Assembly: GCA_021647785.1 (NCBI GenBank)
Contig: JAKIUC010000042.1
Span: 1-39,170, forward strand
Length of the DNA: 39,170 nt
Direction of reading: 5' to 3'
DNA from: Melioribacteraceae bacterium
GTDB taxonomy: Bacteria; Bacteroidota; Ignavibacteria; Ignavibacteriales; Melioribacteraceae
The position numbers and the translations under genes are program-made. This document shows, piece after piece, positions 24,479-33,182 of this stretch. Positions within the stretch are counted from its first letter, which is position 1, and each line of letters starts with the position of its first letter. The notes below the pieces were generated by a model. That model was given only the letters and a program-made list of their open reading frames with translations, was not told the DNA's origin and made no database searches.

Positions 24479-26602
24479 TTACATCTCTTTCTCTGCTGTT
24501 AAGACTTTACCATCCACAAATACACCATTTAATAGGTGCTCATTGTTCAACATAACAATCCCATCTTCATCATGTGGTTCGCCATAAACTGTATGTACAG
24601 ATTTTAATCCGCCAAATATTTTACGAGCATCGCAGAGATAAACCAAATCGCCAACATTAGCTTTCATTCTAACCATATCATTTTTAGAGAAGTTAGCAAT
24701 GTCGTCATCCCCTTCTTTCATTTTCCATTTTATTTTAATTAGTTCACCTTCTTCATCATTAACTTTACTCCCTTTAAATATCTCTTTCGCTCTATCTAAT
24801 GACCATACAGTTAAACCTTCTGTTTGTGCTACCGCATCGTACTTAACCGTGTAAGTAGTAACTATTGCAACTGCCGAAATCATAATTAAAATTCCAATAA
24901 ACTGTAAACCAAATGTTCCAATGTTAAAAACAACAAATGTAAATAGAACAACTGCAAGAGCTATTAATGCATAATTAATCTGTTTATGATTTGATTTACT
25001 TCTAATTTTAGAAACAATAGTATGTTGAATAGAGGTTGAATAAGTTACAATAACAGCAACTGCACCACAAACAAATAAATTATAGAATGCTCTGATATAT
25101 GAATATGGATGATCGTGATTCATCTCAATTCCGTGAGCAAATGGCGTTATTAAATTTGCATCGTGAAGACCAAGAATCATTAGTGCAACACCCCCAACAA
25201 AAGTGGCAATAACTGCACTTGGTGTAAATTTTTTCCAAAATATTCCAAGGAAAATTGCAATAACAAGTGGCGGAGTTAAAGTTGAATGAAAGTACCCATG
25301 AGCTTCGTAAACAGTTGGGAAACTTTTAAATGCTAGAACAGAGACAACACCTAAAATAGTAATTGCAACTGATGCCCATCGAGCAGCAGCAAGTTCACGT
25401 TTATCTTTTTTTCTTGTCTTCTTTTCTTCTTTCCCTTTTCTAAAATATTTTTCAACAGGTCTATAAATATCGTTGATATAAATAGCGGCTGTTGCGTTTA
25501 TTAAAGTATCAACGGTTGACATTAGTGCGGCGGTTAAGGCTGCCATAATAAACCCGAACACTCCAGGAATCGCAACTATATTTGCAACAACTACAAAAAT
25601 CTGATCAGGAGATGTTGTAGGCGGCACCAATTCCGGATTAGAAACTGAAAGAGCTTTCCCAATCCAGCCAGCGTTTCCAACTACAACAGCAGATAGCGGA
25701 AGCATAAATAGAATATTAAACGTAGCTGCTTTTCTTCCTTCATCAACACTCTTGGTTGCCATAAACCTCATTATTAAGCCCATGTTCATGAATAAAAATC
25801 CAACAGAACCAGCTACGCCATCCTGCCAAAAAATTCCAACAAAATTAAAATCGGGTGGTTTCGAAAAATCTGCAAGTGGTAATTTCCAGGTAGTTGGAAG
25901 TAAATTCCAAAAGGTTTCAAAACCACCAAGATACGAGATACCAAGAAAGAACAATAAAAACCCTGCAAAGAGAAGCACAAAACCTTGAAGTAAATCTGTA
26001 AAGATAACAGCAGTCTGACCGCCAAAGGTAATATAAATTCCAGTTATGATTGCAATCACAATAATTGCTCCCATCAAAGTTATATCAAAGTGCATCCCCA
26101 AAAGCATAAAGTTTTCCGGAAGCATTGGTATTACTGCCTTCCCGAGTGTTAAAAACCCAATACCAATATATCCAATCATATAAAGCAAAAGTAAAACCGT
26201 TGCGAGAAACCTTGCAGAGGGAGAGAATCGTTTTTCAAAATATTCTGGAATTGACCGAATTTTTGTGTAAACAATAATTGGAAGCCATCCAAAAAGGAAA
26301 AGTGGTATAAAAAACCAATCGTTGATGTACGTCATTGTTGATGAGAACCCGTACTCAAATCCTTTTGCGGAATACTTAACAAAGCTATGGCTGCCAACTC
26401 CTGTAGCAACAATAGAAAATGCAATAAGCCACCATGCAAAACGTCTTCCTCCAAAAAAGAAATCCTTGGTGCTTCTATTATATCTTCCAAAATAACTACC
26501 GAAAAGCATGATTACAATAAAATAGACAACCATCACTATCCAATCGGTTGATGAGCCTATACTATGAAATGTTGTTTGTATATTACTTGATGTTGTTTCC
26601 AT
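24479..26602 (-). CDS. Sodium:solute symporter (SSS family) with C-terminal cytoplasmic domain
   Basis: 707 residues, with a 12-14 helix LeuT-fold transporter. Family features: STKDFFFGGRRFAWWLIAFS near residue 43, IRSIPEYFEKRFSPSAR, ITFGGQTAVIFTDLLQGFVL in helix 5, and MAALTAALMSTVDTLINATA around residue 360 (Na+-site helix). A basic cytosolic linker (FRKGKEEKKTRKKDKRE) interrupts the helices. The last ~115 residues after the final helix form a soluble domain (starting LTVWSLDRAKEIF) with KANVGDLVYLCDARKIFGGLKS, unusual for SSS proteins and possibly regulatory. The substrate is not evident; solute uptake driven by Na+ is the family role. It begins 3 bp after a 91-codon membrane protein gene, with which it should form an operon. 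Confidence 0.9.
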   Translation of the reverse strand: METTSSNIQTTFHSIGSSTDWIVMVVYFIVIMLFGSYFGRYNRSTKDFFFGGRRFAWWLIAFSIVATGVGSHSFVKYSAKGFEYGFSSTMTYINDWFFIPLFLFGWLPIIVYTKIRSIPEYFEKRFSPSARFLATVLLLLYMIGYIGIGFLTLGKAVIPMLPENFMLLGMHFDITLMGAIIVIAIITGIYITFGGQTAVIFTDLLQGFVLLFAGFLLFFLGISYLGGFETFWNLLPTTWKLPLADFSKPPDFNFVGIFWQDGVAGSVGFLFMNMGLIMRFMATKSVDEGRKAATFNILFMLPLSAVVVGNAGWIGKALSVSNPELVPPTTSPDQIFVVVANIVAIPGVFGFIMAALTAALMSTVDTLINATAAIYINDIYRPVEKYFRKGKEEKKTRKKDKRELAAARWASVAITILGVVSVLAFKSFPTVYEAHGYFHSTLTPPLVIAIFLGIFWKKFTPSAVIATFVGGVALMILGLHDANLITPFAHGIEMNHDHPYSYIRAFYNLFVCGAVAVIVTYSTSIQHTIVSKIRSKSNHKQINYALIALAVVLFTFVVFNIGTFGLQFIGILIMISAVAIVTTYTVKYDAVAQTEGLTVWSLDRAKEIFKGSKVNDEEGELIKIKWKMKEGDDDIANFSKNDMVRMKANVGDLVYLCDARKIFGGLKSVHTVYGEPHDEDGIVMLNNEHLLNGVFVDGKVLTAEKEM

Positions 26603-26605
26603 ATC

Positions 26606-26881
26606 CTACCAATATAATGCTACTAATGTGAAAATTATGTGAAAGGCTACAAAATAGAAGTAACCAAAAATTAAAACTCTGTACCAATACCGATGGCGTT
26701 TCTTTTTTAAATCAATTGCTTTGCTCTTCCTAATAATTATCATTCCAATTAAAAAGAAGATTCCTCCCACACCATATAGGTAGAGAAGAGGAAGCCAAGT
26801 GTGCGAAATTTCTGGCATGTTTTTACCTAATATTATTAGAATATTGAAAGGCAACATAATGAGGAATGAAATTAGTTGCAA
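26606..26881 (-). CDS. Small membrane protein encoded with the symporter, unknown function
   Basis: 91 residues (or 71 if the ATG at 26821, MPEISHTWLP, is used). Two clear helices: LPLLYLYGVGGIFFLIGMII and VLIFGYFYFVAFHIIFTLVA, separated by a basic loop (RKSKAIDLKKKRHRYWYR). With the longer start a third, N-terminal, helix appears. The stop is 3 bp from the symporter start, so the two are co-transcribed and probably translationally coupled. Small two-helix partners occur with some SSS transporters (for example the acetate-permease companion), but this is not that family by eye. It may be an accessory subunit of the transporter. Confidence 0.7.
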   Translation of the reverse strand: MQLISFLIMLPFNILIILGKNMPEISHTWLPLLYLYGVGGIFFLIGMIIIRKSKAIDLKKKRHRYWYRVLIFGYFYFVAFHIIFTLVALYW

Positions 26882-26961
26882 CTAATTTGAAGAAGAATGT
26901 GTACTTTTTAAAAGGTAAATTTAGTCAGGGTTACATAATTTGGGCATACTAAAAAATAATG

Positions 26962-27492
26962 TCATCTAAACTTCATAAACTCTTTCTGGCTATTATATGA
27001 TACTTTAGATGTTGATATCGGTACTTTAGCACTTTTATTTTTATCAGAGTTTATAGCACTGAGATATAAAAGTGCAATCCAAAAAACATAGATTAACACT
27101 CCAATTGTTTCACCCCAAAAATGTGAAACTTTAATTGAAAGTGAAAATTCATTTTCAAAGAAGGAAAAATCTGTAAATGCGTTTATATTTATTAGCCCTA
27201 AAATTGCTCCAACCCCAGCAATAATAATATATTTCGTAATTAAAATTTGATTTTGCTTAACACCAGAGTACCCTGCATATAAAAACATTCCGAATCCGAA
27301 ACTTAAAAAGGCAATTATTAAATCTTGATAAATATATGAAGGTACGTTATAATAGATAAAGAGAATTGGAATTTTAAATCCGAAAATGTGTGCTAAAGTA
27401 ATTAAGAAAAAATAGATAGCCCCACCCAGTAACGACCAACTAAGAAGTTTATGTGAATTTTTTATATGTTCTTTTTTTAGAAAATTAAACAT
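26962..27492 (-). CDS. Polytopic membrane protein, unknown
   Basis: 176 residues. Four or five membrane helices (about 17-37, 55-75, 86-104, 122-147), with a short charged N-terminus (MFNFLKKEHIKNSHKLL) and a cytosolic tail of about 28 residues rich in Ser/Lys. The pattern L-G-G-A-I-Y-F-F-L-I-T-L-A-H in helix 1 and SHFWGETIGVLIYVFWIA in the last helix, with histidines in the membrane, recalls haem-copper oxidase or NorB-type fragments, but no full family match can be claimed. It is 80 bp upstream of the small membrane gene of the symporter operon and divergent from ccmC. Confidence 0.6.
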   Translation of the reverse strand: MFNFLKKEHIKNSHKLLSWSLLGGAIYFFLITLAHIFGFKIPILFIYYNVPSYIYQDLIIAFLSFGFGMFLYAGYSGVKQNQILITKYIIIAGVGAILGLININAFTDFSFFENEFSLSIKVSHFWGETIGVLIYVFWIALLYLSAINSDKNKSAKVPISTSKVSYNSQKEFMKFR

Positions 27493-27955
27493 TGCAACGT
27501 CCTAAAATAGATTGTCATTCTGGTTTTTTATAATGCATAATTGAGGATTAAAGCAATTGATATTATGGGAAATTTCTTCATTCCACTTTCTTCTGTTCTG
27601 TATTGATACAATCTAAAAAATATTACGATAAAAAGATAGCTGTAGAGATGTAGCAAGCTATTGTATTGTCACCTAAATCCTTCCCGCAAAAAGAGCGGGA
27701 CAAGTTGTTTTTTTTGTTAAGATATTTTTTACAAAAAGAGTTTATTTCTTTTAAAAACCGAATATCGAACAAGGAATTTTAAATGTTGAAGTAGTAAAGT
27801 TCTGAAGTCATTATTTACTAATTTTTCAATTCATTTCCATTTGTTTAACAGAAACAGAAGAAATATGAATAGGGTACTTCGTTTTTCAATTGTAAATTAA
27901 ATTTGTTATATCTATTTTTCATCTCTGAATAATACTTTATGAAAGACTTTTTAAT
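27493..27955. other. Intergenic region between divergent genes, with repeat-like pieces
   Basis: 463 bases. It holds a TCCCGC / GCGGGA hairpin (27682-27687 and 27695-27700, loop AAAAAGA) with a T-run at 27706-27715, oriented like a plus-strand terminator although no plus gene precedes it. It also holds a CGAATATCGAACAAGGAATT segment (27759-27793) that I remember as a dispersed intergenic repeat of Bacteroidota. A TAnnTTTG-type box (TAAATTTG, 27898-27905) lies 50 bp before ccmC. No gene recognised. Confidence 0.5.
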
Positions 27956-28666
27956 ATGAAAATTGATTTTTTATGGAAAGGACTACTTTACATTTCAATG
28001 TCCTTTGTAATTATTGGGGGCATTTCGTTTCCTCTTGTTACAGAAGTTACAGAATGGTATCATTTCCCTTTCATTCCTGGACTTGGGGAGCAAGCCAAAA
28101 TTATTTTTTTCCACGTACCAACTGCTTGGATTGCAACCCTCTCGTTTTTACTTGCAATGGTATATGGAGTAAAATACTTAAGCAGTAATAATTTAGATGA
28201 TGATGCAAAATCCCTTGCAGCTCTGCAAATTGGGATGGTCTTTGTAATTCTTGCAACAGTAACTGGCTCTCTGTGGGCAAAATTTGCATGGGGTTCTTTC
28301 TGGCATTGGGATCCGAGAGAAACTTCTATTTTTGTTTTGCTCCTAATTTATGGCTCTTTATTTGCACTACGTTCTGCTATCGAAAATGAGGATAAAAGAG
28401 CAAAGCTTTCAGCAGTTTATTCAATAATTTCATTTTTAACTGTTCCATTTTTTGTCTTTATTATGCCAAGAATTATGGCTGGTTTACATCCAGGCTCTGC
28501 AAATGAGGATACTATAGGTCCAGTACTTGAATTGAAAATGAATGGAAATATGCAATTAATATTTTTCATCTCGTTAGCAGCATTTTCAATCTTATATTTC
28601 TGGATGTGGAGTATAACGTACAAATCAATAATAATTAAAGATAAACTTTCTAAGAAATATATTTGA
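27956..28666 (+). CDS. ccmC: Cytochrome c maturation protein CcmC (haem handling)
   Basis: 236 residues, six helices, with the tryptophan-rich haem-binding WWD motif WGSFWHWDPRE (112-122). The two external haem-ligand histidines are expected at H53 (FFHVPTAW) and H178 (GLHPGS). CcmC loads haem onto CcmE at the outer face of the inner membrane. The protein is close to the usual ~245 residues. It heads a tight ccmC-ccmD-ccmE-ccmF cluster: ccmD follows 7 bp after the stop. CcsA-type proteins also carry WWD motifs, but the neighbours settle the assignment. Confidence 0.93.
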   Translation: MKIDFLWKGLLYISMSFVIIGGISFPLVTEVTEWYHFPFIPGLGEQAKIIFFHVPTAWIATLSFLLAMVYGVKYLSSNNLDDDAKSLAALQIGMVFVILATVTGSLWAKFAWGSFWHWDPRETSIFVLLLIYGSLFALRSAIENEDKRAKLSAVYSIISFLTVPFFVFIMPRIMAGLHPGSANEDTIGPVLELKMNGNMQLIFFISLAAFSILYFWMWSITYKSIIIKDKLSKKYI

Positions 28667-28673
28667 GGTTAAT

Positions 28674-28820
28674 TTGGAAGGACTAACAAATTTTTTACAC
28701 GAAAATGCAATTTATATTGTATTAATAATAACACTAATTATTTGGACTGGAATTTTTCTGTTTCTCTTATCGACCGATAAACGATTGAAAGAGATTGAGA
28801 AAGAATTAAAGGAGGATTAA
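28674..28820 (+). CDS. ccmD: CcmD-like small membrane protein
   Basis: 48 residues from a TTG start at 28674. It reads MEGLTNFLHENAIYIVLIIT, then LIIWTGIFLFLLSTDKRLKE, and a charged helix to the TAA at 28818-28820. The single membrane helix followed by a lysine/glutamate-rich cytosolic tail, the size and the place between ccmC and ccmE are all as in CcmD, which tethers CcmE to CcmC/CcmAB. AGG lies just before the TTG. Its stop abuts the ccmE start with no gap. Sequence conservation of CcmD is always low, so context carries the call. Confidence 0.82.
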   Translation: MEGLTNFLHENAIYIVLIITLIIWTGIFLFLLSTDKRLKEIEKELKED

Positions 28821-29213
28821 ATGAAAAATAAATATTTTTTTGGCGGTTTTATAATAGTTGTATTTTTTGGAATTATGGGATATTTATTTACCCAAACAAA
28901 TATAAAATATGAAGAGGATTTTGCTCTAATTGAAAAAAGCAGTGGTACAATTAAAGCTACTGGAAGTTGGGTAAAAGAAAAAAAATATCAGATAGATAAA
29001 CAAAATCGGATATTCTCGTTTTATATGGAAGACCATAACGGGAAAGAGTTGAAAGTTATTTATAAAGGAGCAATTCCTAATAATTTTGAAGCTTCTACAA
29101 GTGTTGTGGTTACTGGCAAATATGAGAATGGTAAATTTTATGCTTCAGATATTTTAACAAAATGTCCATCCAAGTATGAAACTGAATATGAGGCAAGTCA
29201 AAAGACTTCATAA
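28821..29213 (+). CDS. ccmE: Haem chaperone CcmE, CxxxY variant
   Basis: 130 residues: N-terminal membrane anchor (FFGGFIIVVFFGIMGYLF, residues 6-23), then the OB-fold haem-carrier domain (IKATGSWV, FYMEDHNGKELKVIYKGAIP, SVVVTGKYENGKFYASDIL). At the haem attachment site the usual HxxxY is replaced by C115-P-S-K-Y119. CxxxY-type CcmE proteins, attaching haem through cysteine, are known from Desulfovibrio and archaea. CcmE receives haem from CcmC and passes it to the CcmF lyase. AGGAGG in the ccmD 3' end (from 28810) serves as ribosome binding site. A hairpin follows at 29231. Confidence 0.9.
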   Translation: MKNKYFFGGFIIVVFFGIMGYLFTQTNIKYEEDFALIEKSSGTIKATGSWVKEKKYQIDKQNRIFSFYMEDHNGKELKVIYKGAIPNNFEASTSVVVTGKYENGKFYASDILTKCPSKYETEYEASQKTS

Positions 29214-29230
29214 GTAACAAAAATATTTAG

Positions 29231-29264
29231 AAAGCCTAACTTCTTAATTTGGGGTTGGGCTTTT
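29231..29264 (+). terminator. Terminator-like hairpin between ccmE and ccmF
   Basis: AAAGCCTAAC / GTTGGGCTTT (10-bp stem with one G-T pair, 13-base loop) ending in TTTT. It could lower read-through into ccmF rather than stop it fully, as no promoter is obvious for ccmF. Confidence 0.55.
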
Positions 29265-29299
29265 ACAGTTTTTGAATATAGAATAGAAAGGAAATAAAA

Positions 29300-31711
29300 A
29301 TGGTTGGAAATATTCTTCTGACATTTGCTTTGTTGGCATCTGTTTTTTCCATTGTTATGTATTATCTAACTTACAGAGGTTATAGTAATACTTTAAAATT
29401 AGCACGTGCAAGTTACCACGCTACTGCAATTTCTGTGCTTGGGGCATCCGCTTACCTAATGAATGCTATCTTAAACCACCAGTATGAATTTAAGTATATT
29501 TACGATTACTCCAACAGCGACCTTTCACTCGGTATGCTGATGTCCACGTTTTATGCGGGTCAGGAAGGGAGTTTCATGCTTTGGCTTCTGCTAACTGCTT
29601 TATCGGGAATTGCACTACTTGAATATACATCGAAACATGGCGATTTGGAGAGCCGTGTGATGATGGTTTTTTCGTTAGCAACTGCATTTCTATTGGTGAT
29701 GGTAAGCCCTGGACTTAAAAATCCGTTTACACTAATTTGGTTAGACCCCACTTATGTTGCTATAAAAAATATTAACCAAACGTATTTATCACTTCCATTT
29801 CTTCAAGATTTTCTCTTTACTGATCAATCAACAAACGCCAGTTTAGTTTTAATAAATGAAAAATTGGCTGGTCTTCTTACAAGCAATGGTATTACCATAA
29901 ACGACTTTATTGCTTTTGGAAAAGGATTGAACCCATTACTAAATAATTTTTGGATGCAGATACACCCTCCATTCCTTTTTATTGGGTTTGCAATGTCAAC
30001 GGTTCCATTTGCATTTGCATTTGCTGCACTAATCAAAAATGATTATCACGATTGGGTTGCCCCTTCACTACCATGGCTGCTTGGTGCAATGATGGTGCTG
30101 GGTCTGGGAATAATGCTTGGCGGTTATTGGGCATATATAATTCTTGGTTGGGGTGGCTATTGGGGTTGGGATCCTGTTGAAAACTCATCACTTGTTCCTT
30201 GGATTATTGGTGTTGCAGGTGTACACACAATGCTGATTCAGAATAGAACCAAGACAAAAGAGCATCCTGGAAAATTTATTAAAACAAATTTAATATTATC
30301 AATATTAACATATTTGTTGGTGCTATACTCTACATTCCTAACTCGCAGTGGTGTACTTGGCGATGCTTCTGTACACTCTTTTTCCTCTCCAGGAATGGTA
30401 ACATATTTTTTACTTGCTCTTTTTATTGGAACTTTCACAATACTCGGATTTGGTGCAATAATTTACCGCTGGAAATATTTAGAAAAAACATTTACTGTTG
30501 AAGAGAACATTCTTTCTCGTGAATTAGCTCTCTTTACTGGTTCAGTTATGCTTATTGCTTCAGCCGTAATAATACTTGCAGGAACCTCGGCTCCAATTTT
30601 TGGCTCTGCTGTTGAGATAAGCTTTTACGATGATATGAATCTTCCAATTGCAATTTTAATGGGTTTACTTAATGGTGTTAGTCTAATTCTAAATTGGAAA
30701 AAGACAAAAGAGAAAACACTTATTGAAGGTTTGAAAATTCCGTTTGCAGTTACTTTTGTAATTACACTATTTACAGCACTTGTTGGCGGCTTCACAGAGG
30801 TAATGTCAATCATATTTCTCTTTTCAGCCTATTTTACACTTGTTGTAAATTCTATTATTGCTTATAAAGTATTTAAGGGAAACGCCTCGTTTGTTGGGGG
30901 TTACGTTACCCACATTGGCTTTGCTATATTTATGCTTGGAGTTATTGCAACTGGTTGGTTTTCAAAAGATTTACAAGTTGAACTGATAAAAGGGGAAACA
31001 AAATCAGCATTAGGTTTCGACCTTACTTTTATTGGTCATAATCCTATAGAAAATGGCAAAAAATTTGCTTTCAATATTGAGGTTAACGATAATGGTTCAA
31101 AATCGTACATTGCTCCTGTTATGTATATTTCAGATTTTAACCAAAGCCTAATGCGAGACCCCGATATAATAAATCTTGTTGTAAAAGATCTTTATGTTTC
31201 GCCAGTAAGTTTCGAGGAAGAAAAAATATCAAGCAGTAATGGACACGAACATGAAACTTCTCTTTCCAAAGGCGTCACTTTTGAATTTCATGATTCCAAA
31301 ATTACATTCACTAAATTCAACTTTCCGCAAAATGCAATGAACTCAATGCAATCTGGAACTGATTTTTATATTGGTGCTGTTCTTGAAATTATACATAATG
31401 GAAAAACATATAGTATTGAACCAAAGATGAAAAGTGTTGATGGAGAAAGAGTTTTTGAACATGTAACAATTGAAGAAGCAAACCTCAAAATTGAAATGGT
31501 AAATTTAGATGCTTCCGGAACAATTGATGTTGTAATTACTGAACTATCTGACGGTACAAATCACGAAACCCAAGTTACAAAAGGTGAATCTCTGTGGGTT
31601 GATGTTAGCGTTAAACCATTTATGAATCTTATATGGATTGGAACCTTTGTAATATCTCTTGGGTTTATTATTGCTATGGTTAGAAGAACAAAAGAAGCGA
31701 AGAGAACCTAA
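29300..31711 (+). CDS. ccmF: Cytochrome c haem lyase subunit CcmF
   Basis: 803 residues, longer than the ~650 of proteobacterial CcmF, with an extra loop (about 150-210) and an extended periplasmic C-terminal region. The WWD haem-binding motif GWGGYWGWDPVENSSLVPW spans 283-301. Other family blocks are YAGQEGSFMLWL (85-96), IHPPFLFIGF (221-230, with a haem-ligand His) and STFLTRSGVLGDASVHSF. CcmF carries the ligation step, joining CcmE-delivered haem to CXXCH cysteines of apocytochromes. ccmA, ccmB, ccmG and ccmH are absent from this cluster. GAAAGGA precedes the ATG. Confidence 0.95.
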   Translation: MVGNILLTFALLASVFSIVMYYLTYRGYSNTLKLARASYHATAISVLGASAYLMNAILNHQYEFKYIYDYSNSDLSLGMLMSTFYAGQEGSFMLWLLLTALSGIALLEYTSKHGDLESRVMMVFSLATAFLLVMVSPGLKNPFTLIWLDPTYVAIKNINQTYLSLPFLQDFLFTDQSTNASLVLINEKLAGLLTSNGITINDFIAFGKGLNPLLNNFWMQIHPPFLFIGFAMSTVPFAFAFAALIKNDYHDWVAPSLPWLLGAMMVLGLGIMLGGYWAYIILGWGGYWGWDPVENSSLVPWIIGVAGVHTMLIQNRTKTKEHPGKFIKTNLILSILTYLLVLYSTFLTRSGVLGDASVHSFSSPGMVTYFLLALFIGTFTILGFGAIIYRWKYLEKTFTVEENILSRELALFTGSVMLIASAVIILAGTSAPIFGSAVEISFYDDMNLPIAILMGLLNGVSLILNWKKTKEKTLIEGLKIPFAVTFVITLFTALVGGFTEVMSIIFLFSAYFTLVVNSIIAYKVFKGNASFVGGYVTHIGFAIFMLGVIATGWFSKDLQVELIKGETKSALGFDLTFIGHNPIENGKKFAFNIEVNDNGSKSYIAPVMYISDFNQSLMRDPDIINLVVKDLYVSPVSFEEEKISSSNGHEHETSLSKGVTFEFHDSKITFTKFNFPQNAMNSMQSGTDFYIGAVLEIIHNGKTYSIEPKMKSVDGERVFEHVTIEEANLKIEMVNLDASGTIDVVITELSDGTNHETQVTKGESLWVDVSVKPFMNLIWIGTFVISLGFIIAMVRRTKEAKRT

Positions 31712-31715
31712 AAAA

Positions 31716-31743
31716 CGGGTTACGGGTTACGGGTTACGGGTTA
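31716..31743 (+). repeat. Tandem heptamer (CGGGTTA)x4
   Basis: Four perfect copies of CGGGTTA, 4 bp after the ccmF stop and 2 bp before a terminator hairpin. Simple-sequence repeat of this type can change copy number by slippage. Confidence 0.9.
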
Positions 31744-31745
31744 CG

Positions 31746-31773
31746 AAGTTGCGAGTTTTTTAACTTGCAACTT
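31746..31773. terminator. Bidirectional terminator between ccmF and the sensor kinase gene
   Basis: AAGTTGCGAGTT / AACTTGCAACTT (12-bp stem, one G-T pair) with a TTTT loop. It is 35 bp after the ccmF stop and 7 bp past the kinase stop on the other strand. Confidence 0.75.
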
Positions 31774-31780
31774 GTATCTC

Positions 31781-33178
31781 TCACTCTAATATTAATCTTG
31801 TTATCTCTAACGTAAAAATTGTTCCTTGCGGTTTGTTATCAATTATCGTTATACTTCCACCCATTTTGTTCACAACAATTTTTACTAAGTTAAGTCCTAA
31901 TCCGTGTCCTTTAATTCCATTGCTTTCCACATTACTCCCTCTGTAGAATCTATCAAAAACCTTACTCTTTTCATTATCAGGAATTCCAATTCCATTATCA
32001 CAAACAGAAATAATTATACTATTAGTTTTCTCTTCAACAATAACTTTAACTTCACTTTTCTCTGAAGAATATTTAAGTGCATTATTAATTAAATTTTCTA
32101 AAACCATTTTAAAATAATCGGCTTCACCTTTTAGATAAATATTTTCAGGAATACTTATTGTAACACGATTATTTTTATCTTCTTCCATAATTTCATTCTG
32201 CAATAAATTTGTTAAGCTAAAAACTTTGCTGCTGTCAGTACATACGGCACAATCTTTAGCAAGTATTAATAGAGTTCTAACAATATTAATCATTTCTGAT
32301 GTTTGTTCATCAATAGTCTCTAATGTTTCTTTATATTCATCTGCCGAACGCTCTTTCTTAAGAATATACTCCAACTCTGTTTTAATAGCTGTTAGGGGAT
32401 TCATTAGTTGATGTGAAGCATTATCAGAGAATTGTGATATTTGGTTTATCTGGAATTCTAATCTGTTAAACAAATCATTAAGTGTTGCTTTCAATCTTCC
32501 TAATTCATCTTCAGTATCAGCCTCATAATCTATTCGGTTACTTAAATTTGTAGCAGTAATCTCCTCCGCTATTTCAATAATTTTGTTTATTGGTTTCAAA
32601 GACCGTTTTGCAAAAATAAGACTTACTATTAAAAAAAGAATAAACGCTAACGGAAGTGTTAATAAGTTGAAAGAAATAATACCTTCAATTGCACTATTAA
32701 CCGATGTTTTTGGCGTTGCAAGTTGGATGTAGCCCAATAGTTTCCCTTCATTGATGATTTTTGAATAACAAACTCTTAAGCCCTTAAAATCAACTTTTTC
32801 ATTCGTAAAAAGAAATTTATCATCAAATTCAATAATTCTAATTGGCAAATTTTGAAATGTTTCAAGGTTTTTGCTCTGAAATAATAATTCTTTATCAATA
32901 TTATAGATTTGAAGAAAGAAAGAATTATCAGATATATGTAGCATATCAAATTCTTCAAACTCTTTTCCATTAAGTACCACAATCGTATCTTCGTTAAATA
33001 CTATATTTACAGAAATATGTTCAACTTCGTGCTTTAATCTTGTATCAACATTATCTATAAAATAGTAGTTTATTTGCAGCACTGTAAAAAAATTAAAAAT
33101 CAGATACCCTATAAATAATACTACAGTAAAGATTGTAGCATTCTTTTTCACACTCTTTGTAATCAATGGTTTCTTCAT
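31781..33178 (-). CDS. Sensor histidine kinase (heavy-metal/CusS-like architecture)
   Basis: 465 residues from the ATG at 33178, five bases after the regulator stop; an in-frame ATG at 33214 would overlap the regulator by 32 bp. Architecture: helix 1 (16-36), a periplasmic domain of about 130 residues, helix 2 (168-190), HAMP (KRSLKPINKIIEIAEEIT onward), dimerisation and phosphotransfer helix with the phospho-acceptor His256 in SDNASHQLMNPLTAIKTEL, then a HATPase_c domain (N box ENLINNALKYSS, G1 CDNGIGIPD, G2 GHGLGLNLVK). The LxNPLTAIK pattern and layout resemble CusS/heavy-metal sensors, but the signal is unknown. With the regulator it forms an operon divergent from the octaheme cytochrome. 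Confidence 0.9.
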   Translation of the reverse strand: MKKPLITKSVKKNATIFTVVLFIGYLIFNFFTVLQINYYFIDNVDTRLKHEVEHISVNIVFNEDTIVVLNGKEFEEFDMLHISDNSFFLQIYNIDKELLFQSKNLETFQNLPIRIIEFDDKFLFTNEKVDFKGLRVCYSKIINEGKLLGYIQLATPKTSVNSAIEGIISFNLLTLPLAFILFLIVSLIFAKRSLKPINKIIEIAEEITATNLSNRIDYEADTEDELGRLKATLNDLFNRLEFQINQISQFSDNASHQLMNPLTAIKTELEYILKKERSADEYKETLETIDEQTSEMINIVRTLLILAKDCAVCTDSSKVFSLTNLLQNEIMEEDKNNRVTISIPENIYLKGEADYFKMVLENLINNALKYSSEKSEVKVIVEEKTNSIIISVCDNGIGIPDNEKSKVFDRFYRGSNVESNGIKGHGLGLNLVKIVVNKMGGSITIIDNKPQGTIFTLEITRLILE

Positions 33179-33182
33179 AATT

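Noticed and set aside
31716-31743. Telomere or replicon end
   Set aside because: Only four heptamers, internal to ordinary chromosomal genes and next to a terminator.
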